From positions 255,830-319,829 of the forward strand of contig JAMLHB010000003.1 in NCBI GenBank assembly GCA_023957375.1: a DNA stretch of 64,000 bases, read 5' to 3'. The notes under the pieces are model-generated. The model was given only the letters and a program-made list of their open reading frames with translations, was not told the DNA's origin and searched no databases. Below are positions 39,014-50,462 of this stretch, piece by piece. Source of the stretch: Flavobacteriales bacterium. GTDB taxonomy: Bacteria; Bacteroidota; Bacteroidia; Flavobacteriales_F; PHOS-HE28. A program made the position numbers and the translations under genes. How positions within the stretch are numbered: position 1 is the stretch's first letter; every line of letters begins with the position of its first letter.

Positions 39014-40834
39014 ATGAAAAACTTCCTCCGCATTCTGCGCTATGGGCGGCCCTACGCCCGGTATGCGGTGCTCAACGGCGTATTCAACCTGCTGGCCACC
39101 GTGTTCCACTTGGCCAGCATGCTGCTGTTCATCCCGTTCCTGCGGCTGCTGCTGGGGCAGACGCAAGCAGTGCATGAGCGACCGGTACTGGCATTGAACA
39201 AGGCTGCTTTGGAACAGGGCTTCAACTGGTCGCTCACCCGGTTGATCGAACTGCACGGCCAGGTAGGGGCACTGGGCATCATCTGCCTGACGGTGGTGGC
39301 GCTGTTCCTGCTGAAAAACATTTTCCGATACTTAGCAGTGCGCGCGATCTGCACGTTCCGCAACCGGATCATCCGCGATGTGCGCTCACGCCTCTACGAC
39401 AAGATGCTTGAGCTGCCGCTGCGCTACTACAACGACGAACGCAAGGGCCACTTGCTCTCATTGATCACTAACGACATGCAGGTGCTGGAGTACTCGGTGA
39501 TGTACTCCATCGAAATGGTGGTGCGCGAGCCGATCGCGGTGATCCTGTTCTTAGGCACGATGGTCACGCTCTCTCCGGCGCTCACACTGTGGTCCCTGCT
39601 GCTGCTGCCGATCAGCGGCCTGCTCATCGGGCGCATCAGCCGCAGCTTGAAAAAGCGCAGCACCCGCGTGCAGGAGAAAAGCGCAGACCTCCTTTCCCGC
39701 GTGGAGGAAACGCTCACGGGCATGCGCGTGGTAAAGGCCTTCAATGGGGAGGAAAACATGCGCCGCCGCTTTGAACGCGAGAATGAACTGCTCACACGCG
39801 CCAGCATCAGCATGCTCAACCGGCAGGACGTGGCCTCGCCGCTGAGCGAAACGCTTGGCACCATGGTGATGGCCGCCATCGCGTTCATCGGCGGCACCCT
39901 GGTGCTGGGGCCGGATGCCAGCCTCAGCGGCGACAGTTTCTTGGGCTTCATCATCATCTTCTCCCAGCTGCTCACGCCCATCAAGGGCTTTTCACAGGGC
40001 TACTCCGGCATTGTGCGCGGATCCTCCAGCGCCCAGCGCGTGTTCGATCTGCTGGCCGTGCCCAACACCGTGACCGAGAAGCCGAATGCCAGGCCCATTG
40101 TAGCGTTCAACGATCGCGTGGAATTCAAGGACGTCGCCTTTGCCTACGGCGAGAAACCCGTGCTGCAAGGCATCAACCTCATCGTGCCCAAGGGTAAAAG
40201 CGTGGCTTTGGTGGGCACCAGCGGGGGCGGCAAGACCACACTGGCCGGGCTGCTGCCTCGTTTTTTCGACGTCACGGCGGGTTCTGTAAGCATTGATGGC
40301 ACGGACATCCGCGAATTGCGCATCAAGGACTTGCGCGCGTTGATGGGCATCGTGACGCAGGACAGCCTCTTGTTCAACGACACCGTGGCGGCCAACATCG
40401 CCTTCGGGCGCACGGGCATCGGCGAGGCGGACATCCAGCGCGCGGCGGAGATCGCCAACGCGCACGAATTCATTTCCCGCCTTCCCAACGGCTACCAGAC
40501 CAGCATTGGGGATGCCGGCAACCGGCTCAGCGGCGGCCAGAAGCAGCGCATCGCCATTGCGCGCGCCGTGCTGGGCAACCCATCGATCCTGATCTTGGAC
40601 GAGGCCACCAGCGCATTGGATACCGAAAGCGAAAAGCTGGTGCAGGACGCACTCTTCAAGCTGATGAAGGATCGCACCTCCTTGGTGATCGCGCACCGCC
40701 TCAGCACCATCCAGCACTGCGACGAGATCATCGTGTTGGACCAGGGCCACATCATCGAGCGGGGCACGCATGCACAGCTCTTCGCGGCCAACGGCCAGTA
40801 CCGCAAACTCTGCGACCTGCAGGCGTTTGCGTAG
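39014..40834 (+). CDS. MsbA-like ABC exporter (fused TMD-NBD)
   Basis: A 606-residue half-transporter that should work as a homodimer exporting lipid or peptide. Residues 1-330 hold six membrane helices with coupling-helix signatures (DVRSRLYDKMLELPLRYY, RVEETLTGMRVVKAF). The nucleotide-binding domain has Walker A GTSGGGKTT from 401, a Q-loop TQDSLLF, LSGGQKQRIAIARA, ILDEATSALD and the switch His in [12 protein letters not shown]. Its last 152 bp are duplicated at 46372-46523. Confidence 0.95.
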   Translation: MKNFLRILRYGRPYARYAVLNGVFNLLATVFHLASMLLFIPFLRLLLGQTQAVHERPVLALNKAALEQGFNWSLTRLIELHGQVGALGIICLTVVALFLLKNIFRYLAVRAICTFRNRIIRDVRSRLYDKMLELPLRYYNDERKGHLLSLITNDMQVLEYSVMYSIEMVVREPIAVILFLGTMVTLSPALTLWSLLLLPISGLLIGRISRSLKKRSTRVQEKSADLLSRVEETLTGMRVVKAFNGEENMRRRFERENELLTRASISMLNRQDVASPLSETLGTMVMAAIAFIGGTLVLGPDASLSGDSFLGFIIIFSQLLTPIKGFSQGYSGIVRGSSSAQRVFDLLAVPNTVTEKPNARPIVAFNDRVEFKDVAFAYGEKPVLQGINLIVPKGKSVALVGTSGGGKTTLAGLLPRFFDVTAGSVSIDGTDIRELRIKDLRALMGIVTQDSLLFNDTVAANIAFGRTGIGEADIQRAAEIANAHEFISRLPNGYQTSIGDAGNRLSGGQKQRIAIARAVLGNPSILILDEATSALDTESEKLVQDALFKLMKDRTSLVIAHRLSTIQHCDEIIVLDQGHIIERGTHAQLFAANGQYRKLCDLQAFA

Positions 40835-40887
40835 AACCTGCAGCCGGTTACTTTTGAGCGCACCGTCCTCCCCTGAACCAGCTCGCC

Positions 40888-43800
40888 ATGCGCCTTCATG
40901 CCCTTTTGGCCATCGGGTGCCTTGCTCTTCAAACAAGTGCCCAATGGACCGCCTTGGAGTCGGGAACAAACCAAGACCTTAGGTCCGTACAGTACTCAGC
41001 CTCGGGCCAGATCTGGATCGGGTCGTTTGATACGCTCCTTTGGTCGCCGAACAATGGCGCCAACTTCGTGAAGCGGCCCACGTTGATGCAAGGGACCGCG
41101 CCCATACTTGGCCTGTACCTGGCCACCGAAGCGCTGGCCGACCAGTCTCTTTTGATCACGGGCACGATCGAGCTTGGCGCATGGGAAAACATCTTCCGCA
41201 GCACGGACGGAGGCTTGGCCTGGTCGCGAGTACACCATGCACAAGCCGGGCCCATCAACGTGCTGCGCGACCTGCTGTTCGCACAACCTCCCCTCGGCTT
41301 TGCCGTTGGCGACAATGGACGTATCCTGCGCAGTACCGACAGTGGACAATCTTGGGCGGCAGTCCCGTCGGGCACGGTGTTCTCATTGGAGCGCATCGTG
41401 CACGCAACCGGGAACACGTACATGGCCGCAGGGTCTTCCGCATTCGTGCGCAGCACCGACGGCGGGCTGAGCTGGTCGCCGGTCAACGGGCCTTCGGAAG
41501 CGTACGACCTGGCCTGCATGGGAAACACCTGCTACGCCACGCAGGGCAGTTCCCTTTGGAAAAGCACGGATGGCGGGGCCACATGGGCCGCATCGGGCAC
41601 TTCCCCGGGCAGGGTAATGGCCCTGCTGGACGCAAATACGCTATTGATGGCGAACGACACCGGCCTGTTCCGCACCACCAGCGGCGGTTCCTATTGGGAA
41701 TGGTTCCCACTGCCCAATTACCACCGCATCCGTGCATTCGATTTCCGCACCGCCTCCAGTGGCATTGCAGTGGGTGATACCGGATATGCCATACAAACCG
41801 CAAACGCAGGGGGTGCGGCATGGCCCGTAGCCTCCATTGGCACGGTCAATGGCACGCTCTGCCAGGGATCCACCATCACGTTCCCGAATACGGGCGATCC
41901 CTCTTGGGCATACACCTGGCGGATCAATGGCGCGGTCACCTCCACCAGCTATGACCTCACCATGGCATTCCCCGACGCAGGAACCTATACGGTGGAGATG
42001 GAGGCCAACAATGGCACCGGGGTGTGTACCGCTTCCACTACCGTGCAGATTTTGCCGCAACCCACCGTCACACCTTTCACCGCATACCCGCTACAGGACA
42101 CCATCTGCCAAAACTCCTCCACCAGCATCCATTTGCCGCAAGCGGAGCAAGGCACCGTGTACAGGCTGCTTCATGACGGCACACAGGTTGCCATTTCATA
42201 CGGCAACGGCGGAGCTCAGAACCTGTCCACGGGAAACATCATCGGGCCAACGACATTCACTGTCCAGGCCATACGCACGAATACCTGCGGCAGCGACACA
42301 CTGTCCATGCCGGTAACGGTGACCACGCCTTACCTCGCCCCCGACGTCTACTGGGAGTGGGCTGAACCGGAGGCTTGCGCTCCGGCAATGCCCGTCGTGG
42401 AAGTGCACAACTCCAAAGTGGGCATGGCCTATTGGGCAACCAACTCCTCCCCGCCCTATCCGGTGAACGGCACGGGCGGCACGATCCAAATCCCATTCGC
42501 ATGGGCCAGCAGCCCCACGGTCTCAAGCACGGTACGAACCAAGATGATCGGCAGTATCGGCCAAGGTTGCCCGTCATTGTGGCTTCCCGACCAACCGGCC
42601 ATGACCATCTACAGTGTTTGGGTCCATTTCTTCGCGGATTCCTTGACCATTGTAGACCAGGAATTGAACATTACCCCTTCCTCGAACCAGAACAACCTGT
42701 ACAATTATCATTGGGACTTCGGCCAGGATGCCGTGCCGCCGAGTTCCGACACCTACCTCTCCCAACCGTTCCATTACACTTCCCCGGGAGTAAAGACGAT
42801 CACCTGCATCGCCACGACACCATTGGCCACCTGCGCCGACACCATTCAGCAATCCACACTGGTCGTGGAAGCTGCCCCTTCAACGATCGGAACGGCCTGC
42901 AATGAAGGTTTTACCGCACTGGACGGATACATCGCGGACATGGCCCTCGATGCCTACAACAACCGGTACCTGACCGGTTATATCCGCACCACGGGCAGTT
43001 CATCCCAAGAGGTGTTCTTCGCAATGAAATTGGACAGCACGGGCCAGGAGGTCTGGCGCTGTACGGCCCCCATTTCCACAGACTGGCAGAATACCGGCAG
43101 CCAGGGTTACGGCATTGCGGCCGACCGGGCGGGGAATGCGTACGTCACCGGCCGCTTTAACCACGACAATGGCAGCTTGGACGGCACGGTGATCTACCAC
43201 CGGAACTTTCTGGTCAAATTTGACCCACAAGGCCACTTGGAGTGGCAAATGATCAGCCCCTCCAATGCATTCCGGGGGGTGGCCTGTACCGATGATGACA
43301 TCCTGCACGTGGCAGGAAGAAATGCTTGGGGAGGGACCACCTTTTTCCTGCCCTCCGGCGAAGAGGTCACCACCGTCCTGCCCGTGAACCAACGCGGAAG
43401 CCTGTTCTTGTTGAGCGTTTCCCCGAACGGCAGCATTCTGCAACAACAGGCATTGGGCTATCGCCATCCGAGCGGCGCCCCTGACCAACGATCTGCGATC
43501 GACATGGATTCGGATGCCTTGGATGCACAAGAACGCCTGCGCTGCGACCCGATCATGCGGAAAGCCGCTGATGGCAGCATCCTGATCAGCGGGATCATGA
43601 AGACCCTCCCTGCGGGGTATGGCATGAACCTGGGAGAAATGGAAGTACAAGGGAATACGGAACCCTCGAGCATGACGAACCTGCGGCAGATCTATGCCAT
43701 GCGCTATGTGCCGGGCACGGGCGTAACGGGGGCGTTTGCGTGGGGCGGGGGTGATCCACGATCGGTGGAGGGCATTAGCCAATCATTGGACGGGCGGTTA

Positions 43801-46269
43801 GCCGTTTGCGGACGGTACAAGAATACGTTCAAGTTCAATGGCGAAACCGAGGTGGCCATCACGAGCGGGGGCAGTAGCGGGAGCTATTTGTTTTGTACCG
43901 CCGCCGACGGCAGCGCCCTTTGGAACGGTGCAACAACCTTTGGCTCCACCATGCTGGATGATTTGGCATTCGAAACTGACGGGACTTTGATCGCCTTGGC
44001 CAGCTACGTCAAAACAGGCTTTCTCCCCACCACGGCAGGGAATGCCCCCCTCGGGGTCGTCGCAGGCACGTATACCCACTACGGCCTGGCGCGATACGAT
44101 GATGCCGGTGTTCTTACAGGCGTGGAAACGTTTGGGGACGGGATCGGAAAAGCCTTCAACATCAGGCGTGCCTCATGCGGCGACCTGCACCTGGTGAATT
44201 TTGAAACGGCCTATACCTCCAACCCTGAAGGCATACATTTCACCTGCTCAGGTTGCCCGGACAACCTCAGGACCTCTGTGATCCCGGCCGGCGAATGCAC
44301 CTCCGGCTGCTTTGCCGCCAACAACCCGCTCCTGAGGGATGTGGGCATGGAGCACGTTGCGCTGGATGATTCAACTTCCCTTCAACCGAACATATTGGTA
44401 AGCTTCCGCAACCAGGGGCAGGTTCCTGCCCTCCAAGCAACTATCGCATACCGCGTGAATGAAGGCCCCGTGCAAACCGTGGACTGGAGCGGAAACCTCG
44501 CCTATGCAGCCGCAGTGCAAGACCTGCCCATTGCCGCATACGATTACACAGGAACGCACTCACTACGCGTGCAAGCCTGGATCGACCAGGTGAACGGCAG
44601 CATGGACGACTACCAAGCCAACGACACCTTGAAGTTTTCGAAGCTGATGTGCACTGCTCCCCTGCACGGCACATACACCTGCGAAGCCGAGGGAGCCGAC
44701 TTCCGGACCTTGGGCGATGCCGCCAAAGCACTGGCCTTATGCGGTGTGGATGGCCCTACGACCATCGCCGTCAGCCCAGGCCACCATTACGGTCAAGCGT
44801 TGTTCAAGCCCATCCCCGGAGTATCTGCCACCGACACTGTAGTAATCACTTCCGCAGCAGGCGATAGTGCTTCGACTTGGTTGCATTTCATGCCGGGCGC
44901 AAGGGGATTCCGAAATGCGATCATCCTCTTCGATGATACATGTGAGCACATCAGCGTTACCGACCTGACCCTTGACCACGCGGGAAGCGGCCTGGCCAGC
45001 TATGGCGTGTTCATGGCCCGGTATTGCACCGACCTGAACGTGTATCGCAACCACGTCATTGGGAAAGCCATAGGAACCCTGGTCGGGATCACTGCCCATG
45101 GCGGCCGGGCCCCCAGCGGGGAAATCAAGGTGATCGGCAATACCGTGGAACGTGGATCCCGCGGAATCAATATCGTGGGAGCTCTTACGATCGACGGCGG
45201 GCCATATGACAAAGTCAGCATCATCAACAACAGAATGATCGACCAATCCAGCCATGGCTTATACTGTTATCAAGTCACCGATCTAACCGTGCAAGACAAC
45301 CAGATCCTTGCGCAAGAGGGAACGCATGGAAACTTGTACCGGGCCGCATACATGGGCCTTGGCACGGACAAGCTCCACTTCGACGGAAACTTCATCCGCG
45401 CGGCTACCACTGCGGCCCCCAGCCAAGGCAGTGGTGTTTATGCCTTGGTCGAGATTCTTGGCAGCGTTGGGACCGGCGGGGAGCGCCGATCGGTGACCAA
45501 CAACATGATCTTCAACCCCTCTGCGACTACGTTCAGTGTTATGCCAACGGTCAGATTGAGCTGCGGCGCCCTGGACATCCAGCACAACACGTTTGGTGGC
45601 CTGACATGGATCGACCTTTCCGGCACAGACCTCCGAAACAACATATTCTATAATGCGCAAGCGGCATACGCCCTGGATATCCGGGTAGGAGTTGAAACAG
45701 ACCCGGGCTTCATTTCCGACCACAACGTGTTCAGCAGCGGACCCGCAGGGGACTATATCGCCCCCATACGTTACCAATGGAACAGCAACTCGCTGGCCCA
45801 ATGGCGCAGCCTCACCGGCCAAGACCAGACTTCCATCCAAACGCTTCCAGTGTTCCTATCCTCGGACGATCTTCATCTAAATCCCGGTTCCAATTCATTT
45901 TGGAGCCCATCCTTGCCATTGGTCACTACCGATATTGACGGTGAGGCGCGAGGACCCGACCTCACGCGGCCCGGCGCGGACGAGGACATGTTGTACACCC
46001 GGATCGAAGATCGGCCATCAAGCGGGACGATCCGCTTGGCTCCGAACCCGAGCTTGGGGCGGACAACCTTGTATCTCCCGGAGGCATTGGCCACGGGCCA
46101 CCAACTGTTGATCCTGGATGCACAAGGCCGGCTTGCCGGGCAGATATCAGTGGCTGCCGGCAGCACTGCGGTTCCCATCGACCTCAGCGTGGCCCCGGGC
46201 ATCTACCAGGTCTTGCTAACATCTGGCCAAGCCGTTGTGGCAAGGGCCACTTGGTCCACATTAAGGTGA
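40888..46269 (+). CDS. Giant multidomain secreted protein with T9SS sorting domain
   Basis: 1793 residues. Signal peptide [14 protein letters not shown] (1-18). BNR-like photosystem-stability-type repeats (T-D-G-G/DSG-x-S/T-W near 107, 151, 191, 228) run to about 300. An Ig/PKD-like domain lies near 325-395 (YTWRINGAV) and a PKD domain near 600-660 (YHWDFGQDA). SBBP-like repeats span 680-1130 ([12 protein letters not shown]), with a CARDB-like domain at about 1150-1250. A right-handed beta-helix spans about 1270-1660 ([33 protein letters not shown]). The T9SS domain starts near 1717 ([15 protein letters not shown]). It looks like a cell-surface adhesin or glycan-binding protein; no catalytic residues are evident. 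It fills the gap between the ABC exporter and a copy of that exporter's 3' end. Confidence 0.88.
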   Translation: MRLHALLAIGCLALQTSAQWTALESGTNQDLRSVQYSASGQIWIGSFDTLLWSPNNGANFVKRPTLMQGTAPILGLYLATEALADQSLLITGTIELGAWENIFRSTDGGLAWSRVHHAQAGPINVLRDLLFAQPPLGFAVGDNGRILRSTDSGQSWAAVPSGTVFSLERIVHATGNTYMAAGSSAFVRSTDGGLSWSPVNGPSEAYDLACMGNTCYATQGSSLWKSTDGGATWAASGTSPGRVMALLDANTLLMANDTGLFRTTSGGSYWEWFPLPNYHRIRAFDFRTASSGIAVGDTGYAIQTANAGGAAWPVASIGTVNGTLCQGSTITFPNTGDPSWAYTWRINGAVTSTSYDLTMAFPDAGTYTVEMEANNGTGVCTASTTVQILPQPTVTPFTAYPLQDTICQNSSTSIHLPQAEQGTVYRLLHDGTQVAISYGNGGAQNLSTGNIIGPTTFTVQAIRTNTCGSDTLSMPVTVTTPYLAPDVYWEWAEPEACAPAMPVVEVHNSKVGMAYWATNSSPPYPVNGTGGTIQIPFAWASSPTVSSTVRTKMIGSIGQGCPSLWLPDQPAMTIYSVWVHFFADSLTIVDQELNITPSSNQNNLYNYHWDFGQDAVPPSSDTYLSQPFHYTSPGVKTITCIATTPLATCADTIQQSTLVVEAAPSTIGTACNEGFTALDGYIADMALDAYNNRYLTGYIRTTGSSSQEVFFAMKLDSTGQEVWRCTAPISTDWQNTGSQGYGIAADRAGNAYVTGRFNHDNGSLDGTVIYHRNFLVKFDPQGHLEWQMISPSNAFRGVACTDDDILHVAGRNAWGGTTFFLPSGEEVTTVLPVNQRGSLFLLSVSPNGSILQQQALGYRHPSGAPDQRSAIDMDSDALDAQERLRCDPIMRKAADGSILISGIMKTLPAGYGMNLGEMEVQGNTEPSSMTNLRQIYAMRYVPGTGVTGAFAWGGGDPRSVEGISQSLDGRLAVCGRYKNTFKFNGETEVAITSGGSSGSYLFCTAADGSALWNGATTFGSTMLDDLAFETDGTLIALASYVKTGFLPTTAGNAPLGVVAGTYTHYGLARYDDAGVLTGVETFGDGIGKAFNIRRASCGDLHLVNFETAYTSNPEGIHFTCSGCPDNLRTSVIPAGECTSGCFAANNPLLRDVGMEHVALDDSTSLQPNILVSFRNQGQVPALQATIAYRVNEGPVQTVDWSGNLAYAAAVQDLPIAAYDYTGTHSLRVQAWIDQVNGSMDDYQANDTLKFSKLMCTAPLHGTYTCEAEGADFRTLGDAAKALALCGVDGPTTIAVSPGHHYGQALFKPIPGVSATDTVVITSAAGDSASTWLHFMPGARGFRNAIILFDDTCEHISVTDLTLDHAGSGLASYGVFMARYCTDLNVYRNHVIGKAIGTLVGITAHGGRAPSGEIKVIGNTVERGSRGINIVGALTIDGGPYDKVSIINNRMIDQSSHGLYCYQVTDLTVQDNQILAQEGTHGNLYRAAYMGLGTDKLHFDGNFIRAATTAAPSQGSGVYALVEILGSVGTGGERRSVTNNMIFNPSATTFSVMPTVRLSCGALDIQHNTFGGLTWIDLSGTDLRNNIFYNAQAAYALDIRVGVETDPGFISDHNVFSSGPAGDYIAPIRYQWNSNSLAQWRSLTGQDQTSIQTLPVFLSSDDLHLNPGSNSFWSPSLPLVTTDIDGEARGPDLTRPGADEDMLYTRIEDRPSSGTIRLAPNPSLGRTTLYLPEALATGHQLLILDAQGRLAGQISVAAGSTAVPIDLSVAPGIYQVLLTSGQAVVARATWSTLR

Positions 46270-46371
46270 CCTGGAGATTGATGCGGAGGCCCTCTGATCT
46301 TCTTCCGCGCGAAGGCCATCCCGGCGACGGGGGCAACCACCCCGGCGGCAACGATAAGTGGTGCATGCCGC

Positions 46372-46523
46372 TGGTGATCGCGCACCGCCTCAGCACCATC
46401 CAACATTGCGATGAGATCATCGTGTTGGACCAAGGCCGCCACATTGAGCGCGGCACGCACGCGCAGCTGTTTGCCGCCCACGGCCAGTACCGGAAGTTGT
46501 GCGACTTGCAGGCGTTTGCCTGA
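46372..46523 (+). pseudogene. Copy of the ABC exporter 3' end
   Basis: 152 bp aligned without gaps to 40683-40834, encoding [20 protein letters not shown] and the end [12 protein letters not shown]. The two differ at scattered, mostly synonymous sites. Upstream sequence back to 46270 is unrelated to the exporter. No function expected. Confidence 0.95.
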
Positions 46524-46529
46524 TCCCCG

Positions 46530-47660
46530 ATGGTGGCCACGGCACCGCGCACCAAGATCTTCGGCCTGGACCTGATGCGCGTCACGGCCGGTGTGATGGT
46601 GATGCTGAGCCACACGGGCCATCTCGTGGAACAGCATTGGCCCCGGTTTCCCAACATCCCGTACGTGGATTGGGTGGGGTTATTCTTTGTGCTCAGTGGT
46701 TTTCTCATCGGCGGCCTCCTGCTACAGGACCTCCATGCGGAAGGGCGGCCCATGCTGCGCTTCGCAAACTTCATGCAACGCCGGTGGCTGCGCACCCTGC
46801 CCAATTACTTCCTGTTCCTGGTGCTGAACATCCTGCTCGTTTTCTTCGGGCAGGCACCGGGAATGCTCAGCCATGCCACGGCGGCCTACGCGGTGTTCAT
46901 GCAGAACTTCCACTTGCCCTTGGACCTGTTTTTCTGGGAATCCTGGTCGCTGGCCGTGGAGGAATGGTTCTACCTGTTGTTTCCGTTGATCGTGTTCGGT
47001 GCCATCAGCTTGCTGTCCTTCCGCGGAGAGCGTGCGTATTTGATGGCCTGCCTGCTGTTCATCACGGTGCCCATCGCTGCGCGCATGGCGGTGCTGCCGC
47101 ATGTAACGGATGATGTCTCCCGCATGCTTTGGGTGCAGAAGTTGGTCCTCACCCGGCTGGATGCACCGGGCATGGGCATGCTGGCGGCATGGTTTGCATG
47201 GCGGCATCCCAAGGGCTGGCGGACGGTGCGATGGCCAGCGTTCATGGCCGGACTCTCCATCCTGCTGCTGCTTGCCCCGCTCCATTTTGCGGATGCTCCG
47301 GGCTTCATGGTGGTCGGCTATGCAAGTGTGATCGCCGCTTCGATGGCCCTGCTGCTGCCCTTGCTCTCCGTTTGGCGTTCCGCCGGTTCGTTCGACAAAC
47401 CCATGCGCGGCCTGAGCTTGATCACCTATGCGCTCTATTTGGCACACCTGCCGATGTTGTACCTCTTCGGCCACTTAGTGCCGGCGCCTTCGGCCTGGCT
47501 GTGCGCGCTGCACTACGCCATGTTCATTGCAGCCACCATCGCCATAGCCGCATTGATCTACCGGTTCTGGGAGCGCCCCTTTATGCGGCTCCGCGATCCC
47601 TTGGGCTTATGGCTCCAACGGCGTTTCGGGAGCAACAGCTCCGTTTCGGGCAACCGCTGA
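46530..47660 (+). CDS. Acyltransferase 3 family membrane protein
   Basis: A 376-residue polytopic protein with about ten membrane helices, of the OafA/WecH-like O-acyltransferase family. It has the first-helix pattern FGLDLMRVTAGVMVMLSH with the conserved R and H, FFVLSGFLIGG, RRWLRTLPNYF, and WSLAVEEWFYLLFP. It probably acetylates a surface glycan. The gene starts 6 bp after the exporter 3'-end copy, so it may once have followed the exporter directly. Confidence 0.92.
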   Translation: MVATAPRTKIFGLDLMRVTAGVMVMLSHTGHLVEQHWPRFPNIPYVDWVGLFFVLSGFLIGGLLLQDLHAEGRPMLRFANFMQRRWLRTLPNYFLFLVLNILLVFFGQAPGMLSHATAAYAVFMQNFHLPLDLFFWESWSLAVEEWFYLLFPLIVFGAISLLSFRGERAYLMACLLFITVPIAARMAVLPHVTDDVSRMLWVQKLVLTRLDAPGMGMLAAWFAWRHPKGWRTVRWPAFMAGLSILLLLAPLHFADAPGFMVVGYASVIAASMALLLPLLSVWRSAGSFDKPMRGLSLITYALYLAHLPMLYLFGHLVPAPSAWLCALHYAMFIAATIAIAALIYRFWERPFMRLRDPLGLWLQRRFGSNSSVSGNR

Positions 47661-47663
47661 CCA

Positions 47664-49937
47664 TCATGGCTTCTTCGGGAACAACTTCCGAAAGAAGCCG
47701 CCTTCTTTCTTTTCCTTTTTCGCCTTATCCCCCTGGTCCTGTTGCTCTTTTGCGGCGGCATCATTGCCCGGGCCGAAGAACACGTCCAATGCGCGTTCCA
47801 GCAACGTAGCCTTGCGGCGGGGATCGCAATCCATGGCCACCGAATCAACTGCTGCATCAAACGACCTGAAGTATTTCCGGCGCAGCGCATCGGAGCGTTC
47901 CACCTCCGCGAAGGCGCCGCCGATGATGGGCAAGGCCAGTTGCGAGCCTGTGCCCAAACCGCCGTGGAAATGCACCGAGGGATCGCGCGCGCCCACCCAG
48001 GTGGCCGCCACGATGCCCGGCGTGTACGCTACGAACCACGCATCGGCGTAGTCCTGCGAAGTGCCGGTCTTGCCGGCCAATGCCGCACGCACGCCAAAGC
48101 GCGAGCGCATCGCCGCCCCGGTGCCGCTGTCCACGGCGCGGCGCAGCATGGCGGTGATGGTCGCGGCCACCGTTCCATCGAAGGCACGACGTGCGGGTGC
48201 CATTTTCCCCGTGTAGATCACGCGGCCCTGTGCATCGGTGATCTTCTCAATAAGCTGCACGCCGCGCGTAAGCCCGTTGTTGGCAAAGGCGCTGTACGTC
48301 TGCACCAGCTCCTGCAACGACAAGTCGGCTGCACCCAAGGCCAACGCGGGTTTGTCCACGCCCCCAGTGGGCAGGCCAAGCGCCTTGAACGTATCGCGTA
48401 TGGTGTCGGCACCGGTGCGGAAGTAGAGGTCCACCGTGGGCACGTTCATGGAATGCACAAGGGCGTACCATAAGGCCACTTGTCCGCCGATGGTGTCCTT
48501 GTCGAAATTCTGCGGGGTCCATCCATCGTATTCGGGGTAGCTCTTCACCTCGTTGTTCAGGTAGGTGCAGGGTTCCAAACCCTTGCGCAGCGCAGCGGCA
48601 TAGATCAGTGGCTTGATGGTGGAGGCCACGGGCCTGCGGCCTTGCACTTGGTCGTAAGGCAAGGTGCGGAAATCGTTGCCGCCGCTGTAGGCGCGTACCT
48701 TTCCGGTGGCGGGGTCCACCATCAGGAAGGCGGCTTGCAACATGCGGTGATAGTGCCACAGGCTGTCGCGGTAGCTGATGCTGTCCGGCGGTGCGTCATC
48801 CCAAGTGAATACATCGCGTACGGCCCGCTCGTTCCGTTTCCACGCGGCACCGGCTTTCCTGCCTTCCGCCTTTTCCCAAGCTTTCCGCGTGCCGCGTGCC
48901 TTCAGCTCACGGTCCAGTTTGGGTTGCATGGCCGAAAGCTGTTTGGCGGTTGCGCGCAATGCCGCTTGCTGCAGCGCCGTGTCCAAGGTGGTGTGGATGC
49001 GCAGCCCGTCCTTTTCAATGTCGTAGGGCGAACCGTCCTTCTTCTTGAGTTTGGCCAGCACCGCGCGCGCCTGCTGCTCCACACGCGCATTGAAATAGCC
49101 GTAGTCGTCGAACTTCCCTGCCCCGGCATAGCGCAGCCCCAGCGGCAATGCCTGCAGGCTGTCGCGCGCGGCGGTGGTGAGCTTTCCATTGCCCGCCATC
49201 AGCGCCAAGACCTGGTTGCGCCTTCCTCTTGAGGCTTCGGGATGCAGGCGCGGATTGTAGCCCGTGTTCGCCTTCAGCATACCGATGAGCACCGCGCCCT
49301 CCTCCACCTTCAACTTCGACGCCGGTTTGCTGAAGAAGCGTTCTGCGGCGGATTCAATGCCGTACACGTTCTCACCAAAGGGAACGGAGTTCAGGTACAG
49401 TGTGATGATGTCCTCCTTGTTGTACACCTGCTCCAGGCGCTGCGCCACTAATGCTTCCTTGATCTTGTTCACCGGCACGGTGAGCAGTCCGTGCCGTTCG
49501 CGGCCATAGAGGTTTTTGATGAGCTGCTGGGAGATGGTGCTGCCTCCGCCACCGCTGCGGTCGCGGGCCAGCAGCGTGCGGAAGAACACGCGCACATAAC
49601 TGAAGGCATCCACGCCGCCGTGCTCGAAGAAGCGCTGGTCCTCGGTGGAAACGAGCGCGTCCACCACGTGCGGGGGCAGGTCCTTCCAGCGCACGTTGGT
49701 GCGCTCTTCGGCGAACACCTTGCCGATCACTGCGCCGTTGGATGCGAGGATCAAGCTGGCCTCCTCGTTGCGGACCGCCGCGAGTTCCTCCGTGGAAGGC
49801 AGCTTGCCGAAGACGTCCTTGCGCACCAAGGTGATCAGGGTGAAGACGCCGATGAAGGCAAGCGCCGCCAACAGGAACAGGGCTTTCCAGATGAACGCCG
49901 CGCCACCGGAGGTCTTCTTGGACTTCTTCTTCGCCAT
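47664..49937 (-). CDS. Class A penicillin-binding protein (PBP1A-type)
   Basis: A 757-residue bifunctional cell-wall synthase. A cytoplasmic Lys-rich start and one membrane helix (16-38) are followed by a GT51 glycosyltransferase with catalytic Glu99 in EDQRFFEHGG and GGSTISQQL, then QVYNKEDIITLYLN. The transpeptidase has S439-T-I-K442, and KTGTSQDYADAWF from K623. A basic tail ends the protein. Convergent with the acyltransferase gene, with stops 3 bp apart. Confidence 0.96.
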   Translation of the reverse strand: MAKKKSKKTSGGAAFIWKALFLLAALAFIGVFTLITLVRKDVFGKLPSTEELAAVRNEEASLILASNGAVIGKVFAEERTNVRWKDLPPHVVDALVSTEDQRFFEHGGVDAFSYVRVFFRTLLARDRSGGGGSTISQQLIKNLYGRERHGLLTVPVNKIKEALVAQRLEQVYNKEDIITLYLNSVPFGENVYGIESAAERFFSKPASKLKVEEGAVLIGMLKANTGYNPRLHPEASRGRRNQVLALMAGNGKLTTAARDSLQALPLGLRYAGAGKFDDYGYFNARVEQQARAVLAKLKKKDGSPYDIEKDGLRIHTTLDTALQQAALRATAKQLSAMQPKLDRELKARGTRKAWEKAEGRKAGAAWKRNERAVRDVFTWDDAPPDSISYRDSLWHYHRMLQAAFLMVDPATGKVRAYSGGNDFRTLPYDQVQGRRPVASTIKPLIYAAALRKGLEPCTYLNNEVKSYPEYDGWTPQNFDKDTIGGQVALWYALVHSMNVPTVDLYFRTGADTIRDTFKALGLPTGGVDKPALALGAADLSLQELVQTYSAFANNGLTRGVQLIEKITDAQGRVIYTGKMAPARRAFDGTVAATITAMLRRAVDSGTGAAMRSRFGVRAALAGKTGTSQDYADAWFVAYTPGIVAATWVGARDPSVHFHGGLGTGSQLALPIIGGAFAEVERSDALRRKYFRSFDAAVDSVAMDCDPRRKATLLERALDVFFGPGNDAAAKEQQDQGDKAKKEKKEGGFFRKLFPKKP

Positions 49938-49945
49938 GCGGGGAA

Positions 49946-49984
49946 CTACGGGGCTACGCTACGGGGCTATGCTACGGGGCTGCG
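49946..49984. repeat. Three 13-bp tandem repeats upstream of the PBP gene
   Basis: Three units of CTACGGGGCTACG/CTATG/CTGCG directly upstream of the PBP start. They may affect its promoter spacing. Confidence 0.8.
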
Positions 49985-50093
49985 CATGTTGTGCAATGCC
50001 TTGGCACCGGCACCTGGCTGTCGATCGCATTGCTTTAATGGTCCAGCGTGTATGCACCACGCGCCTTGGTGCATCGAATGCCTGGCAAGGAAG

Positions 50094-50462
50094 TTAGATG
50101 AAGTTCAAGTCCACCACGTCTTTGAGGCGCATGAAGTCCCTGTCCGCGGTGAGGAGTTGCATGTTCAGGGAGGTTGCGGTAGCCGCTACCAAGGCATCCG
50201 CCAATTTCATGCGGTACTCGCTTCGAAGCCAAATGCAATGTTCCTTGATCAATGGGCTGATATCCCATACGTAGCACAAGGCCAAGGTGCGCGTGATCAC
50301 ATCCAATGTATTGCGCTTGGTGCGTCCCATGGCCAACAGTTCGATCTCCGTTGCCACGGAATCGTGAGCTTCACGTCCGATCAACCGTTCCGCAGCTATA
50401 GGATGGCCTTCCATGAAGTGGATGAGCACACTGGTGTCCACCACCAAGGGCAAGTCATTCAT
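50094..50462 (-). CDS. vapC: VapC-type PIN domain toxin
   Basis: A 122-residue PIN ribonuclease. Acidic residues are visible at D9 (VVDTSVLIHF), in the E-x-E pair of SVATEIELLAM, in KLADALVAATA and in LLTADRDF. The start overlaps the antitoxin end by 8 bp. Likely cleaves tRNA or rRNA, as VapC enzymes do. Confidence 0.93.
   Translation of the reverse strand: MNDLPLVVDTSVLIHFMEGHPIAAERLIGREAHDSVATEIELLAMGRTKRNTLDVITRTLALCYVWDISPLIKEHCIWLRSEYRMKLADALVAATATSLNMQLLTADRDFMRLKDVVDLNFI

Noticed and set aside
47640..47720. Terminator between the acyltransferase and PBP genes
   Set aside because: The GGCTTCTT/AAGAAGCC inverted repeat lies within PBP codons for a Lys/Phe-rich tail; coding explains it, though a dual role is possible.
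49946..49984. 13-bp tandem repeat as an origin-type iteron array
   Set aside because: Only three units, no replication gene or DnaA box cluster nearby.
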